A program made the position numbers and the translations under genes. Source: DATMXT01 sp963662765 (lineage in GTDB: Bacteria; Bacillota; Clostridia; Oscillospirales; Feifaniaceae). Taken from it: a DNA stretch of 64,000 nt. Below the pieces are notes generated by a model. It did no database searches, was not told the DNA's origin, and worked only from the letters and a program-made list of their open reading frames with translations. The stretch is taken from contig CAXXUP010000008.1 in assembly GCA_963662765.2 (NCBI GenBank), positions 434,001-498,000 on the forward strand, in the 5' to 3' direction. Shown piece by piece: positions 1-8,794 of the stretch (position 1 is the stretch's first letter; each line of letters begins with the position of its first letter).

Positions 1-507
1 AAGGGGGTCGGCGCCCTCTACATCGCCCCCGGCATCCACCTGACCCGCACCGTATTCGGCGGCGGACAGGAGGGCGGAATCCGTTCCGGCACCGAGAATA
101 TGCCCGGCATCGCGGGTTTTGGGGCTGCCGTAGAGGAGACCTTCCGAGACGGTGCGGCCCGCCGGGCCGCCATACGCGCACTGCGGGACTACGCCGCAGC
201 CGGACTTGAAAAAGCCGGTGCCGTCATCAACAACCCGCCGCGGCCCGCCCCCCACATTCTGAACTTCTCGGTGGCAGGCCATAAGGCCGAGCCGACCTTA
301 AACCGGCTGTCTGAGCTTGGCATTTGCGTCTCGGCGGGCTCCGCCTGCAGCGCCGGCAAAAAGCGGCACAGCCATGTCCTTGCCGCCATGGGTCTGTCTG
401 AGGCGCTGCTCGACAGCGCCTTGCGCTGTTCCATGTGCCTTGAGACAACAAAGGAGGATATCGACGCCCTGATCGCCGCCGTCGCCTCCATCACTGGCTG
501 TGAATAG
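1..507 (+). CDS. Cysteine desulfurase (NifS/IscS-like), C-terminal part; 5' end outside window
   Basis: PLP enzyme that takes sulfur from cysteine as an enzyme-bound persulfide. The frame is open from base 1, so only the C-terminal ~168 residues are present. Visible family motifs are GGGQEGGIRSGTEN near the start and the catalytic cysteine loop SAGSACSAGKK. The gene sits about 105 bp upstream of thiI on the same strand, so it probably supplies the sulfur for ThiI-dependent 4-thiouridine formation; that partnership is inferred from context. The exact subgroup cannot be fixed without the N-terminal half. Confidence 0.9.
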   Translation, partial: KGVGALYIAPGIHLTRTVFGGGQEGGIRSGTENMPGIAGFGAAVEETFRDGAARRAAIRALRDYAAAGLEKAGAVINNPPRPAPHILNFSVAGHKAEPTLNRLSELGICVSAGSACSAGKKRHSHVLAAMGLSEALLDSALRCSMCLETTKEDIDALIAAVASITGCE

Positions 508-613
508 GCTTTGACCGTGTGGCTTTGCCGTCCCGTCCCTTTGCGACGAAAAAATTTTGACCTTTAATCAAAATACCGGCACACAATAATAAATGATCCA
601 CCGGAGGGACGTC

Positions 614-1864
614 ATGCAGGAAATCATCCTTTTAAAATACGGTGAGTTGTCGCTCAAGGGACTCAACAAGTCCCATTTTGAGGCGGCACTCATGCGCAAC
701 CTAAAGCACCGGTTAAAGCGAGTCGGGCGGTATTCCTACCAGACCATGCAATCGACGGTCTACATTACGCCGCAGGAGTCTTATGAGACTGAGACCGAAG
801 GGTTTGGCCCAACGCCGGTCGACCTTGCGTGGGAAGAGTGCCTTCGGGTCTTCGGCTTTTCGGCGGCGTCCCGTGCGGTGCTATGCGAAAAGGACATGGA
901 GAAAATCAAAGAGACGGCGACGGAGTATCTTGGCGGTGCCCTGCAACAGGCACGCACCTTTAAGGTGGAGTCCCGCCGGGCCGACAAGACCTTTCCCTTA
1001 AAATCGCCTGAAATCTCTGCTGAACTCGGCTTCGCGCTGCTTGAAGCCTTCCCGCACCTCAAAGTCGACGTTCACCATCCCGAAGTCACGGTGGTCTGCG
1101 AGATCCGAGACCTTTCAGCCTGCATCCACGCCAGCGCAACGGAGGCTGCAGGCGGACTGCCGGTGGAGACCAGCGGCCGGGGCATGCTGCTGCTGTCGGG
1201 CGGAATCGATTCGCCGGTGGCCGGTTGGATGATGGCGCGCCGCGGACTCCGCATTGATGCCGTCCACTTCCAGAGCCCGCCCTACACGAGCCCCAAAGCC
1301 CGCCAGAAAGTGGTGGAGCTGGCGGGGCTCATCTCCCGCTGGACGGGGGACATCGACTTGTACATCGTGCCCTTTACGGCGGTGCAAGAGCAGATCAAGG
1401 AGCACTGCCATCCCGAACTTTCCACCGTCATCATGCGCCGGTGCATGGTGCGCATTGCGCAGGAGATTGCAAGCAGAGCCTACGGCAGCTGTCTTGTGAC
1501 CGGTGAAAGCTTAGGCCAAGTGGCAAGCCAGACCATAGGCGGCCTTACCGCAACCAACGCAGTGGCCGAAATCCCGGTGCTGCGCCCCTGCATCGGCATG
1601 GACAAGGAGGACATCGTGCGCATCGCCAGGCGAATTGGCACCTTTGAAAAGTCCATTGAGCCCTATGAGGACTGCTGCGCCCTCTTTTCACCCAAGCACC
1701 CCAAGACAAACCCGGCGCTTTTGGCCGTGGCCGAGGATGAGGCGCAGTTTGACTACGCCGCCGCCTGCGCCGCCGCTGTGCAGGGCACCGAGCTGACCTA
1801 TGTCCGCTACGGCCGCGGGATTGACTCGCAGGGCCGCCCTTTCGAGGAGGAAGATAAAAAATGA
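614..1864 (+). CDS. thiI: tRNA 4-thiouridine synthase ThiI
   Basis: Adenylates U8 of tRNA and transfers persulfide sulfur to make s4U; in some species it also feeds thiamine thiazole synthesis. The N-terminal ferredoxin-like/THUMP region (to about residue 165) is followed by a PP-loop ATPase domain with LLSGGIDSPVAGWMM. There is no C-terminal rhodanese domain, as is usual in Firmicutes. The in-frame ATG at 593 has no good ribosome binding site, whereas ATG 614 follows GGAGGG at 603-608, so 614 was chosen. The stop overlaps the cinA start (ATGA), indicating translational coupling. Confidence 0.93.
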   Translation: MQEIILLKYGELSLKGLNKSHFEAALMRNLKHRLKRVGRYSYQTMQSTVYITPQESYETETEGFGPTPVDLAWEECLRVFGFSAASRAVLCEKDMEKIKETATEYLGGALQQARTFKVESRRADKTFPLKSPEISAELGFALLEAFPHLKVDVHHPEVTVVCEIRDLSACIHASATEAAGGLPVETSGRGMLLLSGGIDSPVAGWMMARRGLRIDAVHFQSPPYTSPKARQKVVELAGLISRWTGDIDLYIVPFTAVQEQIKEHCHPELSTVIMRRCMVRIAQEIASRAYGSCLVTGESLGQVASQTIGGLTATNAVAEIPVLRPCIGMDKEDIVRIARRIGTFEKSIEPYEDCCALFSPKHPKTNPALLAVAEDEAQFDYAAACAAAVQGTELTYVRYGRGIDSQGRPFEEEDKK

Positions 1865-3108
1865 TCGCCGAAATCATCTGCGTTGGCACCGAGCTGCTGC
1901 TCGGCAACGTCACCAACACCAACGCCACCTTTTTGTCCCAGAAGCTGTCGGAGCTTGGCATCTACGTCTACCACCACACGGTGGTGGGGGACAACCACGC
2001 AAGGCTTTCGGCGCAGCTCGCCACATCACTTTCCCGGTCGGAGCTGATCGTCATCACAGGCGGCCTTGGGCCGACTTACGACGACATGACCAAGGAGGCG
2101 GTAGCCCAGTGCCTGGGACTGCCGCTTGAACTGCACCCTGATCTATTAGAGAATATCAAGGCGATGTTCGCCGGGCGCGACTTCCCCAAAAACAACGAGC
2201 GGCAAGCCTGGTTCCCGAAAGGGGCTGTCATCCTGCAAAATGATTGGGGCACCGCGCCCTCCTGCCTCATAGAAAAAGACGGCTGTACGGTCATCATGCT
2301 GCCGGGGGTTCCGAGCGAGATGAAAAACATCTGGAACGCCTATGTCACCCCCCAGCTCCAAAAGCGGCAGGACTGCATTCTGGTCTCCCGGTACTGCCGA
2401 GTCATTGGGGTGGGGGAGAGCGCCATGGAAGAGCGGCTGGAGCACCTCCTGAAAGACAGCATGAACCCCACCGTCGCCCCCTACGCCGGAAATGGCGAGT
2501 GCATGCTGCGGGTGACGGCCAGAGCCGCCACCAAAGAGGAGGCCTTTGCCCTGACGGAGCCCGCCGTCGCCGCCATCCGGGCGGAGCTTGGGGACAATCT
2601 CTACGCCGTCGACGTCGACTCCGTCGAGCAGGTGGTCTTCGACATGCTGAAGAAATCAGACCTCAAAGTTGCCCTCTGCGAGAGCTGCACCGGGGGACTC
2701 ATCGCCTCCCGCTTTACGGCAATTCCCGGCTCGTCCGACATCTTCGAGTGCGGACTTGTGACCTACTCAAACCGTATAAAGATGGCGGTTGCCGGTGTGC
2801 CTGACGCGACGCTTGCCGCCCATACGGCGGTGTCTGCCGAAACGGCGGCCGCCATGGCCGAGGGGACGCTAAAAGTCTCCGGCGCCGACGTGGCGCTGTC
2901 GGTGACCGGCGTCATGGGACCCGCGGACCTGCCGGAAGGGCCGGTCGGCACCGTGTACTGCGGCGTCGCAGGACCCTTAGGCACCCGCACCGTCAAACTG
3001 CCGCTGCGGCAGTCCCGCGACCGGAATTTCTTGCGGGGCCTGACCGCCACCCGGGCCATCGACTTTTTGCGGTACTACCTGCTCGACCTTGAGCGGGGGA
3101 AAAAGTGA
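1861..3108 (+). CDS. cinA: CinA-family protein (competence/damage-inducible; NMN amidohydrolase type)
   Basis: Full-length two-domain CinA of 415 residues. The N-terminal MoCF-like domain begins IAEIICVGTELLLGN and contains VITGGLGPTYDDMTKEAV. The C-terminal amidase domain carries CESCTGGLIASRF and SVTGVMGP. The family is known for deamidating nicotinamide mononucleotide (pyridine nucleotide salvage) and, in the N-terminal domain, ADP-ribose pyrophosphatase activity. The start overlaps the thiI stop by 4 bp and the stop overlaps rsmA by 4 bp, so thiI-cinA-rsmA form a tightly coupled operon. No link to competence can be seen here. Confidence 0.93.
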   Translation: MIAEIICVGTELLLGNVTNTNATFLSQKLSELGIYVYHHTVVGDNHARLSAQLATSLSRSELIVITGGLGPTYDDMTKEAVAQCLGLPLELHPDLLENIKAMFAGRDFPKNNERQAWFPKGAVILQNDWGTAPSCLIEKDGCTVIMLPGVPSEMKNIWNAYVTPQLQKRQDCILVSRYCRVIGVGESAMEERLEHLLKDSMNPTVAPYAGNGECMLRVTARAATKEEAFALTEPAVAAIRAELGDNLYAVDVDSVEQVVFDMLKKSDLKVALCESCTGGLIASRFTAIPGSSDIFECGLVTYSNRIKMAVAGVPDATLAAHTAVSAETAAAMAEGTLKVSGADVALSVTGVMGPADLPEGPVGTVYCGVAGPLGTRTVKLPLRQSRDRNFLRGLTATRAIDFLRYYLLDLERGKK

Positions 3109-3926
3109 ACCTCTGCGACCGGGCTACGATTGCCCATATCAGCAAAAAATACGGCTTTACGGCAAGCAAGGGGCTGGGGCAGAACTTTTTGATCGATCCC
3201 ACGGTGCCCCGCCGGATTGCCGAAACTGTGCCGGAAGGGTACGGCGCCCTTGAGATCGGGCCGGGCCTCGGGTGTCTGACGGTAGAGCTTGCAAGCCGCG
3301 CCGTAAAGGTGGCTGCCGTTGAACTCGACCGGGCGCTGCTGCCGGTCTTAGCTGAGACGGTCCCGCAGGAAAACGTGGCAATCGTTCAGGGAGACTTCAT
3401 GAAACTTTCGGTCCCGCAGCTTCTTAACGAGTATTTGTCGGGGCTTCCAGTCGCAGTGGCTGCGAATTTGCCCTACTATATCACGACCCCAATCGTCATG
3501 AAGCTGCTCGAGAGCCCGGTGGAGCAGATCACGGTCATGGTGCAAAAAGAGGTGGCAAAAAGGCTTTGCTCACCACCCGGCGGCGACGATTCCGGCGCCA
3601 TCACGCTGGCCGTCGCCTGGCGGGCCAAGACGGAATATCTCTTTGAGGTGCCGGCCGCAAGCTTTTGGCCGGCCCCCAAGGTGGACTCGGCTGTCGTCAA
3701 GCTGACGCTGCAAAAGCCGCCGGTCGAAGTTTTGGACGAGGCCTTAATGTTCCGGCTCATCAAAGCCGGATTTGCCCAGCGCCGCAAGACCCTGACCAAC
3801 ACATTAAAGTCGGCGGGGTTTGACCCCGCTATGGCCGGATTTCTGCCAACCGGCATAAGAGCCGAACGGCTGACTTTGGAACAATGGGCAGCTCTTTCCG
3901 ACGCGTATTCCACACGTCCCATCTGA
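3105..3926 (+). CDS. rsmA: 16S rRNA (adenine1518-N6/adenine1519-N6)-dimethyltransferase RsmA
   Basis: SAM-dependent enzyme that dimethylates two adjacent adenines in helix 45 of 16S rRNA during late 30S assembly. It shows the class I methyltransferase motif LEIGPGLGCLTVELA, the acidic motif VELD, and the N6-adenine catalytic motif NLPYYITTP. Length (273 aa) is typical. The start is a GTG overlapping the cinA stop. Also known as KsgA; loss usually confers kasugamycin resistance. Confidence 0.95.
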   Translation: MNLCDRATIAHISKKYGFTASKGLGQNFLIDPTVPRRIAETVPEGYGALEIGPGLGCLTVELASRAVKVAAVELDRALLPVLAETVPQENVAIVQGDFMKLSVPQLLNEYLSGLPVAVAANLPYYITTPIVMKLLESPVEQITVMVQKEVAKRLCSPPGGDDSGAITLAVAWRAKTEYLFEVPAASFWPAPKVDSAVVKLTLQKPPVEVLDEALMFRLIKAGFAQRRKTLTNTLKSAGFDPAMAGFLPTGIRAERLTLEQWAALSDAYSTRPI

Positions 3927-3994
3927 ACGGCGTCAATTTCGAAAATATATTTGTATGATATATTTAATATGCGTGCTTTCAAGGAGGAACTGTC

Positions 3995-5749
3995 TTGAAT
4001 ACCACAAACAAAGCCCTATCGGAATGGGTAAACGGATGCCGACAGCTTATGCAGCCGGACAGGGTGGTCTGGATTGACGGAAGTGAAACCCAAAAGGAAT
4101 CGCTCCGCCGCGAGGCTGTCGGCACAGGCGAGATGATCAAGCTAAACGAGGACCTGCTGCCCGGCTGCTACTATCACCGTTCCCACCCGAACGACGTGGC
4201 GCGGGTGGAGGGCCGCACATTTATCTGCTGCGAGAATGAAGCCGACGCCGGCCCCACCAACCGGTGGATGAGCCCAGGCGAAGCCAAAGCCCGCACCCTG
4301 CCCATCTTTAAGGACTGCATGAAGGGCCGCACCATGTACGTCATCCCCTATTCCATGGGTCCTGTGGGCTCCCACTTTTCCAAGATCGGCTTTGAAGTGA
4401 CCGACTCCATCTATGTCGTGCTCTCAATGTGCATTATGACCCGTGTGGGCGAAGCGGTGCTGCGGGAGCTTGGCGACAGCCCCGAATTTGTGCGGGGCAT
4501 GCATTCAAACGGCACCCTGTCGGAAGAGGGCCGGTATATCCTCCACTTCCCGCAGGAGCAGACCATCTGGTCCATCAACTCGGGCTACGGCGGCAACGCC
4601 CTGCTCGGCAAAAAGTGCTTCTCCCTGCGCATCGCCTCCTGCCTCGGTCGAGACGAGGGCTGGATGGCTGAGCACATGCTGATCGTCGGGGTACAAAACC
4701 CCGCAGGCGAGGTCAAGTACATCGCGGCGGCCTTCCCGTCGGCCTGCGGAAAGACCAACCTCGCCATGCTCATCCCACCCGAGAATATGCGCCGGGCGGG
4801 CTGGCGGACCTGGTGCGTCGGCGACGACATCGCCTGGCTTCGCATAGGCCCTGACGGCAGGCTTTACGCTATGAACCCTGAAAACGGCTTTTTCGGCGTG
4901 GCCCCCGGCACCAGTGAAAAGACGAATAAAAATGCGCTGCTCTCGGCACAGAAGGATACCATCTTCATCAATGTCATGCGCAACCTTGACAATAATACGG
5001 TCTGGTGGGAGGGGATGGACAAAAACCCGCCCGAAAACGGTGAGGACTGGCTCGGGAACCCCTGGAACGGCAAGACGGCCACCACCAAGGGCGCCCATCC
5101 CAACAGCCGGTTCACCTCGCCCGCCAAAAACTGCCCCTACATCTCCCCGGAGTTTGAAAATCCGGACGGTGTGCCGATCTCGGCCATCGTCTTCGGCGGT
5201 CGCCGGGCCAAAGTCGCCCCCCTTGTCTACGAGAGCCGCAGCTGGTGCCACGGTGTCTTCATGGGCAGCTCCATGGCCAGCGAGACGACGGCCGCAGCCT
5301 CTGGCGCTGTCGGCGTCGTGCGCCGCGACCCCATGGCCATGCTCCCGTTTTGCGGCTACAACATGGGCGATTACTTCGCCCACTGGCTTGAAATGGGAGA
5401 AAAAATCGCCCATCCGCCCAAAATCTTCAACATCAACTGGTTTCGGCAGGATGATGCGGGTCATTTTGTCTGGCCGGGTTTTGGCGAGAACATCCGCGTA
5501 CTGCAGTGGATTTTAGACCGCTGCGAAGGCAAGGCTGAGGCCATGGAGACCCCCATCGGCTTTGTACCGACCAAAATCAACACCGACGGGCTTAATCTGC
5601 CGGAGGACGCCATGCACAAGTTGCTGTCGGTCGACCCCGCCGCCTGGCGGGAAGAGGCCGCCGGGATTGAGGAATTCTATGCCAAGTTCGACCGTCTGCC
5701 GGGGGAATTGGAAGATGAACTTGAGGCCCTCAAGGCAAGACTGAGGTAA
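3995..5749 (+). CDS. pckG: Phosphoenolpyruvate carboxykinase (GTP)
   Basis: Interconverts oxaloacetate and phosphoenolpyruvate using GTP/GDP, linking the C4 pool to glycolysis/gluconeogenesis or anaplerosis in fermenters. The 584-aa length and the kinase motif FPSACGKTNLAML with its reactive cysteine identify the GTP-dependent class rather than the ATP class. Other family blocks are NPENGFFGVAPGTS and FGGRRAKVAPLVYES. The start is TTG 3995 behind AAGGAGG; no ATG fits. It is separated from rsmA by 68 bp of AT-rich sequence, so it probably has its own promoter, and it is followed by a strong hairpin terminator. Confidence 0.95.
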   Translation: MNTTNKALSEWVNGCRQLMQPDRVVWIDGSETQKESLRREAVGTGEMIKLNEDLLPGCYYHRSHPNDVARVEGRTFICCENEADAGPTNRWMSPGEAKARTLPIFKDCMKGRTMYVIPYSMGPVGSHFSKIGFEVTDSIYVVLSMCIMTRVGEAVLRELGDSPEFVRGMHSNGTLSEEGRYILHFPQEQTIWSINSGYGGNALLGKKCFSLRIASCLGRDEGWMAEHMLIVGVQNPAGEVKYIAAAFPSACGKTNLAMLIPPENMRRAGWRTWCVGDDIAWLRIGPDGRLYAMNPENGFFGVAPGTSEKTNKNALLSAQKDTIFINVMRNLDNNTVWWEGMDKNPPENGEDWLGNPWNGKTATTKGAHPNSRFTSPAKNCPYISPEFENPDGVPISAIVFGGRRAKVAPLVYESRSWCHGVFMGSSMASETTAAASGAVGVVRRDPMAMLPFCGYNMGDYFAHWLEMGEKIAHPPKIFNINWFRQDDAGHFVWPGFGENIRVLQWILDRCEGKAEAMETPIGFVPTKINTDGLNLPEDAMHKLLSVDPAAWREEAAGIEEFYAKFDRLPGELEDELEALKARLR

Positions 5750-5801
5750 AGGCGGTTTGTGACATAGGGAATGGTTGATTCCTTTTACTGAATGACTACA
5801 T

Positions 5802-5836
5802 AAAGACAGTGGCAGATTTTTTTGCCGCTGTCTTTC
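5802..5836. terminator. Rho-independent terminator after pckG
   Basis: Inverted repeat AAAGACAGTGGCA / TGCCGCTGTCTTT (one G-T pair) around a T-rich loop, followed by CTTTTCT. It ends the pckG transcript about 50 bp after the stop codon. Confidence 0.85.
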
Positions 5837-5919
5837 TTTTCTAATAATTTTATTATAGAATGTTATATATCAATTTTTTAGTACCATGTAATCCAGTCTA
5901 GCAATTAAAAGGTGATTAA

Positions 5920-6270
5920 ATGCAAATTGTGTCTGCCGTTTTTACTTCGTTAGGATTAATAAATGTTGCGATTACATGTGTCTTGCTGTTTTACTCGATT
6001 CAAAAGGCAAAGAATCGTATGAAAAACAAAAAACTGCTTATGGGAACGTATTCATACATAAAAATCACTGCCGTTGTCGCCTGTATACTTCTTTTTGCTG
6101 GAGATGTATTGGGATCGTACGAAAGCTACGTTAACGGTGGGATAACAAATACCCTGGTTATTCTCTTTTCCGTGTTTTTGCGAGATTTTAGGTCTGTATT
6201 TTTCCCTGGTATCGCTATTTTTTGTGTAGCTGAATATCTGAACAAAATAACAAAAAATACTGAAACTTAA
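5920..6270 (+). CDS. Small membrane protein of unknown function
   Basis: Not recognised. 116 residues with three likely membrane segments: about residues 5-25 (VFTSLGLINVAITCVLLFY), 48-66 (IKITAVVACILLFAGDVLG) and 76-108. A basic loop (KAKNRMKNKK) follows the first segment. ATG 5920 follows AAAAGGTG. The gene is clearly AT-richer than its neighbours and uses codons such as AAA, ATA and TTA, which suggests recent acquisition. It stands alone between two hairpins. That it is a real gene is supported by its ribosome binding site and coherent membrane topology only. Confidence 0.6.
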   Translation: MQIVSAVFTSLGLINVAITCVLLFYSIQKAKNRMKNKKLLMGTYSYIKITAVVACILLFAGDVLGSYESYVNGGITNTLVILFSVFLRDFRSVFFPGIAIFCVAEYLNKITKNTET

Positions 6271-6371
6271 GTCGCGAATGTTGAATGTATAGGTTCTCTT
6301 TGCTCACATTTATTGGTTTGAGGTTTGTTCTTTTAACGCGTTTCGGGAAGATTGCATTTTTCTTCAGCCAA

Positions 6372-6413
6372 TTAAGCGGCAATTACTGCGCTTACGCAGT
6401 CATTGCCGCTTAA
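6372..6413. terminator. Long stem-loop between convergent genes
   Basis: TTAAGCGGCAATTACTGCG and CGCAGTCATTGCCGCTTAA form a near-perfect 19-bp stem with a 4-base loop (CTTA). It lies between the small membrane gene (+) and ogt (-) and could stop transcription from both sides. The T-tract is weak on either strand, so termination efficiency is uncertain. Confidence 0.6.
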
Positions 6414-6434
6414 TAATTGTATCAGGGAGAGGTA

Positions 6435-6959
6435 CTACAGCGCCGTGCCGCGGCGGGGGATGCGGAGGTCGCCGGTCTGGACGCCTTCGAGGGTTAATAG
6501 ATGGATTTTGCGCTCGAGGCCGCCGGCGTAGCCGGTGAGGCTGTTGTCCCCTCCAACTACGCGGTGGCAGGGGATTAAAATCGAAATCGGGTTATGCCCC
6601 ACGGCACCGCCAACCGCACGGGCAGAGGAGTGGAGGCGTGCCGCAATGGCCCCGTAGGTCATCACTTCCCCGTAGGGGATGGCGAGCAGCTCTTTCCAGG
6701 CTGCCTGCTGGAAAGGAGTGCCCTTGGGGGCTAAGGGCGGCATGGTATCAGGGCGCTCCCCGGCAAAATAGCTGTCGAGCCAAGCGCATGCCTGCACAAG
6801 AACCGGCACGGTTTCAAGCCGGGGCGAGGTGGAGAGGGTTTTTCCGAAGTATTTTTGACCCTCCATCCAAAGGCCAGTGACGGCCGTATCGTCTGCCGCA
6901 ATCGTCAAAAGGCCGACAGGAGAGGGGTATTCACACAAAAAGCAATTATCTGTATTCAT
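6435..6959 (-). CDS. ogt: Methylated-DNA--protein-cysteine S-methyltransferase
   Basis: Suicide repair enzyme that transfers the methyl group from O6-methylguanine (and O4-methylthymine) to its own cysteine. The active-site block PISILIPCHRVVGGDNSLTG and the DNA-binding helix GEVMTYGAIAARL are present. The upstream ATG at 7025 would lie inside the preceding gene; ATG 6959 follows GGAGG with the right spacing, giving 174 aa, the usual length. It starts 2 bp after the ada-alkA stop, so the two alkylation-repair genes form an operon. Confidence 0.94.
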   Translation of the reverse strand: MNTDNCFLCEYPSPVGLLTIAADDTAVTGLWMEGQKYFGKTLSTSPRLETVPVLVQACAWLDSYFAGERPDTMPPLAPKGTPFQQAAWKELLAIPYGEVMTYGAIAARLHSSARAVGGAVGHNPISILIPCHRVVGGDNSLTGYAGGLERKIHLLTLEGVQTGDLRIPRRGTAL

Positions 6960-6961
6960 GA

Positions 6962-8452
6962 CTAACCTCCGTTTTTCAGTGAATTCCATAAGCCTATGGT
7001 GGCGTAAGAGCGCCAGGGCCGCCATTCCTCAGCCAAGGCGAGAATCTCCTTCGGGGTGCGGTCAGGCAGCGCCTTTTTGACGCCGTAGTCGGTCTCGAGC
7101 ATGGCGTCGGGCCAGCCCAAGGCCCGCATGGCGACGTATCGGACGGTCCAGGGGCCAAAGCCCGGCAGCGCCAAGAGCTTTTTCATCTGCTCCTCGGGGT
7201 CCGCGCCCTGGGACAGGTCGAGCTCGCCCGCCACAAGCCCTTTTGCCAGGGCCGCAATGGCCCTTGCCCTGGAGCCGATGACCCCGAGAGGGCCGAGGAC
7301 ATCCCCGGGAGAGTCACCAAAAGCGCATATGTCGGCCGGCGTTGGGAAAGTGTGGGTCAGCCCCGGGACGGGCGTTTCAAGCGGGGTCCCAAGGGAGGCC
7401 GCCACCCGGCCCGCCAACGTGCGGGCCGCGGCGACTGTGATCTGCTGACCCAAAATGGCGCGCACCGCCATTTCAAAAGAGTCAAAACAGCCGGGGAGCC
7501 TTGTTCCGGGCAGACAGAGGCCGGGGCTTATGTCGTTCATGACAGAAAGGCGCTCGAAGATGACGGCGGGGTCGCACCGCAAATCGAACAGATGCCGAAC
7601 GCCCGCAAGCACTTTGGGCAGGACCGGCAGCAGGGAGGGCGAAGCCGTGACGGCGAGGGCCCTCTTTTTTTCGGCGTGGGAAACTGTTATCCAGCCCAGG
7701 CATTGCCCCTTATCGCCTTGCAGGGCGACGGTGCGGGCGTAGGCCCCCTGCGAGACGACCTCCACCCCCGGAATGGCGCGGCCCGCGAGGAAGTCCAAAA
7801 TGTCCTCCCACCGGTAGGGCGGCCGATAGCCGAGATAGAGCGTGATGCCGTCGCGGTACGTGGAGCCTTGGGCCCTCGTCTCTTTGCGCAGGGCCGACGG
7901 GGGCATGCGGCACTGCCGCAAAAAGATGGTGTTAAATCGCCGCAGACTGCCAAATCCCGCCGCAAAGGCGATATCGGTGACAGGCAGGTCGGTGTCGGTC
8001 AAAAGACTTTTGGCCAGTAGCAGCCGGTATGTCTCCCGGTACTGCACCGGCGGCACGCCATACTCGTCCGCAAAAACCCGCCGCAGATGCCGGCTTGTCA
8101 CCCCAAGCGCTGTGGCAAGCTCCTCGACTCCACTATCCGGCAAAAGGTCGTCCTCGATCATCAGGGCGGCTTTGCGGGCGGTGTTTGCCGGCCCATCGAT
8201 GGGGGCAAGCCCCGGGGCGAGCTCCGGCCGGCACCTCAGACATGGGCGGTATCCGGCGGCCTGCGCCGCCGCCGCACTTGTAAAGTACGTGCAGTTTTCC
8301 TCCTTCGGGGACTTTGTGCGGCAGACCGGTCGACAGTATATGCCGGTCGAGGAGACGCCGACGTAGAGCCGCCCGTCAAACCGTGGGTCATGAGATTGAA
8401 AAGCCAGGTAGCAGGCCTTTTTATCGAGGGGCATTTTGAGGATATGTTCCAT
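6962..8452 (-). CDS. Ada-AlkA fusion: methylphosphotriester-sensing AraC regulator joined to 3-methyladenine DNA glycosylase
   Basis: A 496-aa fusion of two adaptive-response proteins. Residues ~1-75 are the Ada N-terminal zinc domain, with the metal/acceptor cysteines in YCRPVC and CLRC. An AraC-type helix-turn-helix follows (about 85-180: TSRHLRRVFADEYGVPPVQY and VTDIAFAAGFGSLRRF). The C-terminal part is AlkA-like, with the helix-hairpin-helix LLALPGFGPWTVRYVAMRAL and the catalytic aspartate in LETDYGVKKAL. It should sense methylation damage, activate its own operon and excise alkylated bases. Start ATG 8452 follows AAGGAG; the longer frame to 8596 has no such signal. Confidence 0.92.
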   Translation of the reverse strand: MEHILKMPLDKKACYLAFQSHDPRFDGRLYVGVSSTGIYCRPVCRTKSPKEENCTYFTSAAAAQAAGYRPCLRCRPELAPGLAPIDGPANTARKAALMIEDDLLPDSGVEELATALGVTSRHLRRVFADEYGVPPVQYRETYRLLLAKSLLTDTDLPVTDIAFAAGFGSLRRFNTIFLRQCRMPPSALRKETRAQGSTYRDGITLYLGYRPPYRWEDILDFLAGRAIPGVEVVSQGAYARTVALQGDKGQCLGWITVSHAEKKRALAVTASPSLLPVLPKVLAGVRHLFDLRCDPAVIFERLSVMNDISPGLCLPGTRLPGCFDSFEMAVRAILGQQITVAAARTLAGRVAASLGTPLETPVPGLTHTFPTPADICAFGDSPGDVLGPLGVIGSRARAIAALAKGLVAGELDLSQGADPEEQMKKLLALPGFGPWTVRYVAMRALGWPDAMLETDYGVKKALPDRTPKEILALAEEWRPWRSYATIGLWNSLKNGG

Positions 8453-8707
8453 TTCTTCTCCTTTGCCGGGGTCCCGTCTATCGGGATGGAATTCGATCAC
8501 ATCTACAGTATAGCAGGTTTTTAAAATAATACTGGCCGTTTTCGGACATGATGTTCCTCTTTTTTTACGGGCCTTGACAGCAGTCCGGTATTGCATATTC
8601 GCACATTGGGATGGCGTTAAAAAACCTTACCGGTGAAAACCGGGTATGCGCCAATGCACCCATACACAACCGACGCTTGATGATTCATGCGAATTTGAAA
8701 ATACGTA

Positions 8708-8736
8708 TTGACATTAAATTGGCGAAGCATTATTGT
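8708..8736 (+). promoter_or_regulatory. Sigma-A-type promoter of the flavin reductase gene
   Basis: TTGACA (8708-8713), a 17-bp spacer, then TATTGT (8731-8736). The predicted transcription start is around 8743, exactly where the 24-bp palindrome begins. The ribosome binding site GGAGGAGGG follows at 8782-8790. Confidence 0.6.
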
Positions 8737-8742
8737 AATACT

Positions 8743-8766
8743 TAAGGTAAATAATTATTTACCTTA
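8743..8766. promoter_or_regulatory. Perfect 24-bp palindrome, candidate MarR operator
   Basis: Two 12-bp arms TAAGGTAAATAA / TTATTTACCTTA with no mismatch, placed immediately after the -10 box over the predicted transcription start. A dimeric repressor bound here would block initiation. The MarR gene downstream of the reductase (11303) is the obvious candidate regulator; this is inferred from proximity. The DNA could also form a hairpin at the mRNA 5' end. Confidence 0.6.
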
Positions 8767-8794
8767 CAGATTTATTTATTTGGAGGAGGGCATT

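Larger units (their letters stand above)
8453..8794. other. Divergent intergenic region between ada-alkA and the flavin reductase
   Basis: No gene is visible in these 342 bp. On the minus strand a TATACT box (8507-8512) about 55 bp upstream of the ada-alkA start lacks a good -35, which would suit an activator-dependent Ada promoter. At about 8630-8650 a short hairpin CCGGT-GAAA-ACCGG lies inside a looser GGCG/CGCC pairing; it does not match a riboswitch class I recognise. The right part holds the promoter and palindrome listed separately. Confidence 0.5.

Noticed and set aside
4505..5464. Long minus-strand open frame opposite pckG
   Set aside because: Shadow of a well-supported gene; low-complexity, glycine- and alanine-rich product without motifs.
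8600..8690. Possible riboswitch ahead of the flavin reductase
   Set aside because: The hairpin with a GAAA loop lies upstream of the promoter, so it would not be in that mRNA, and no known class was matched.
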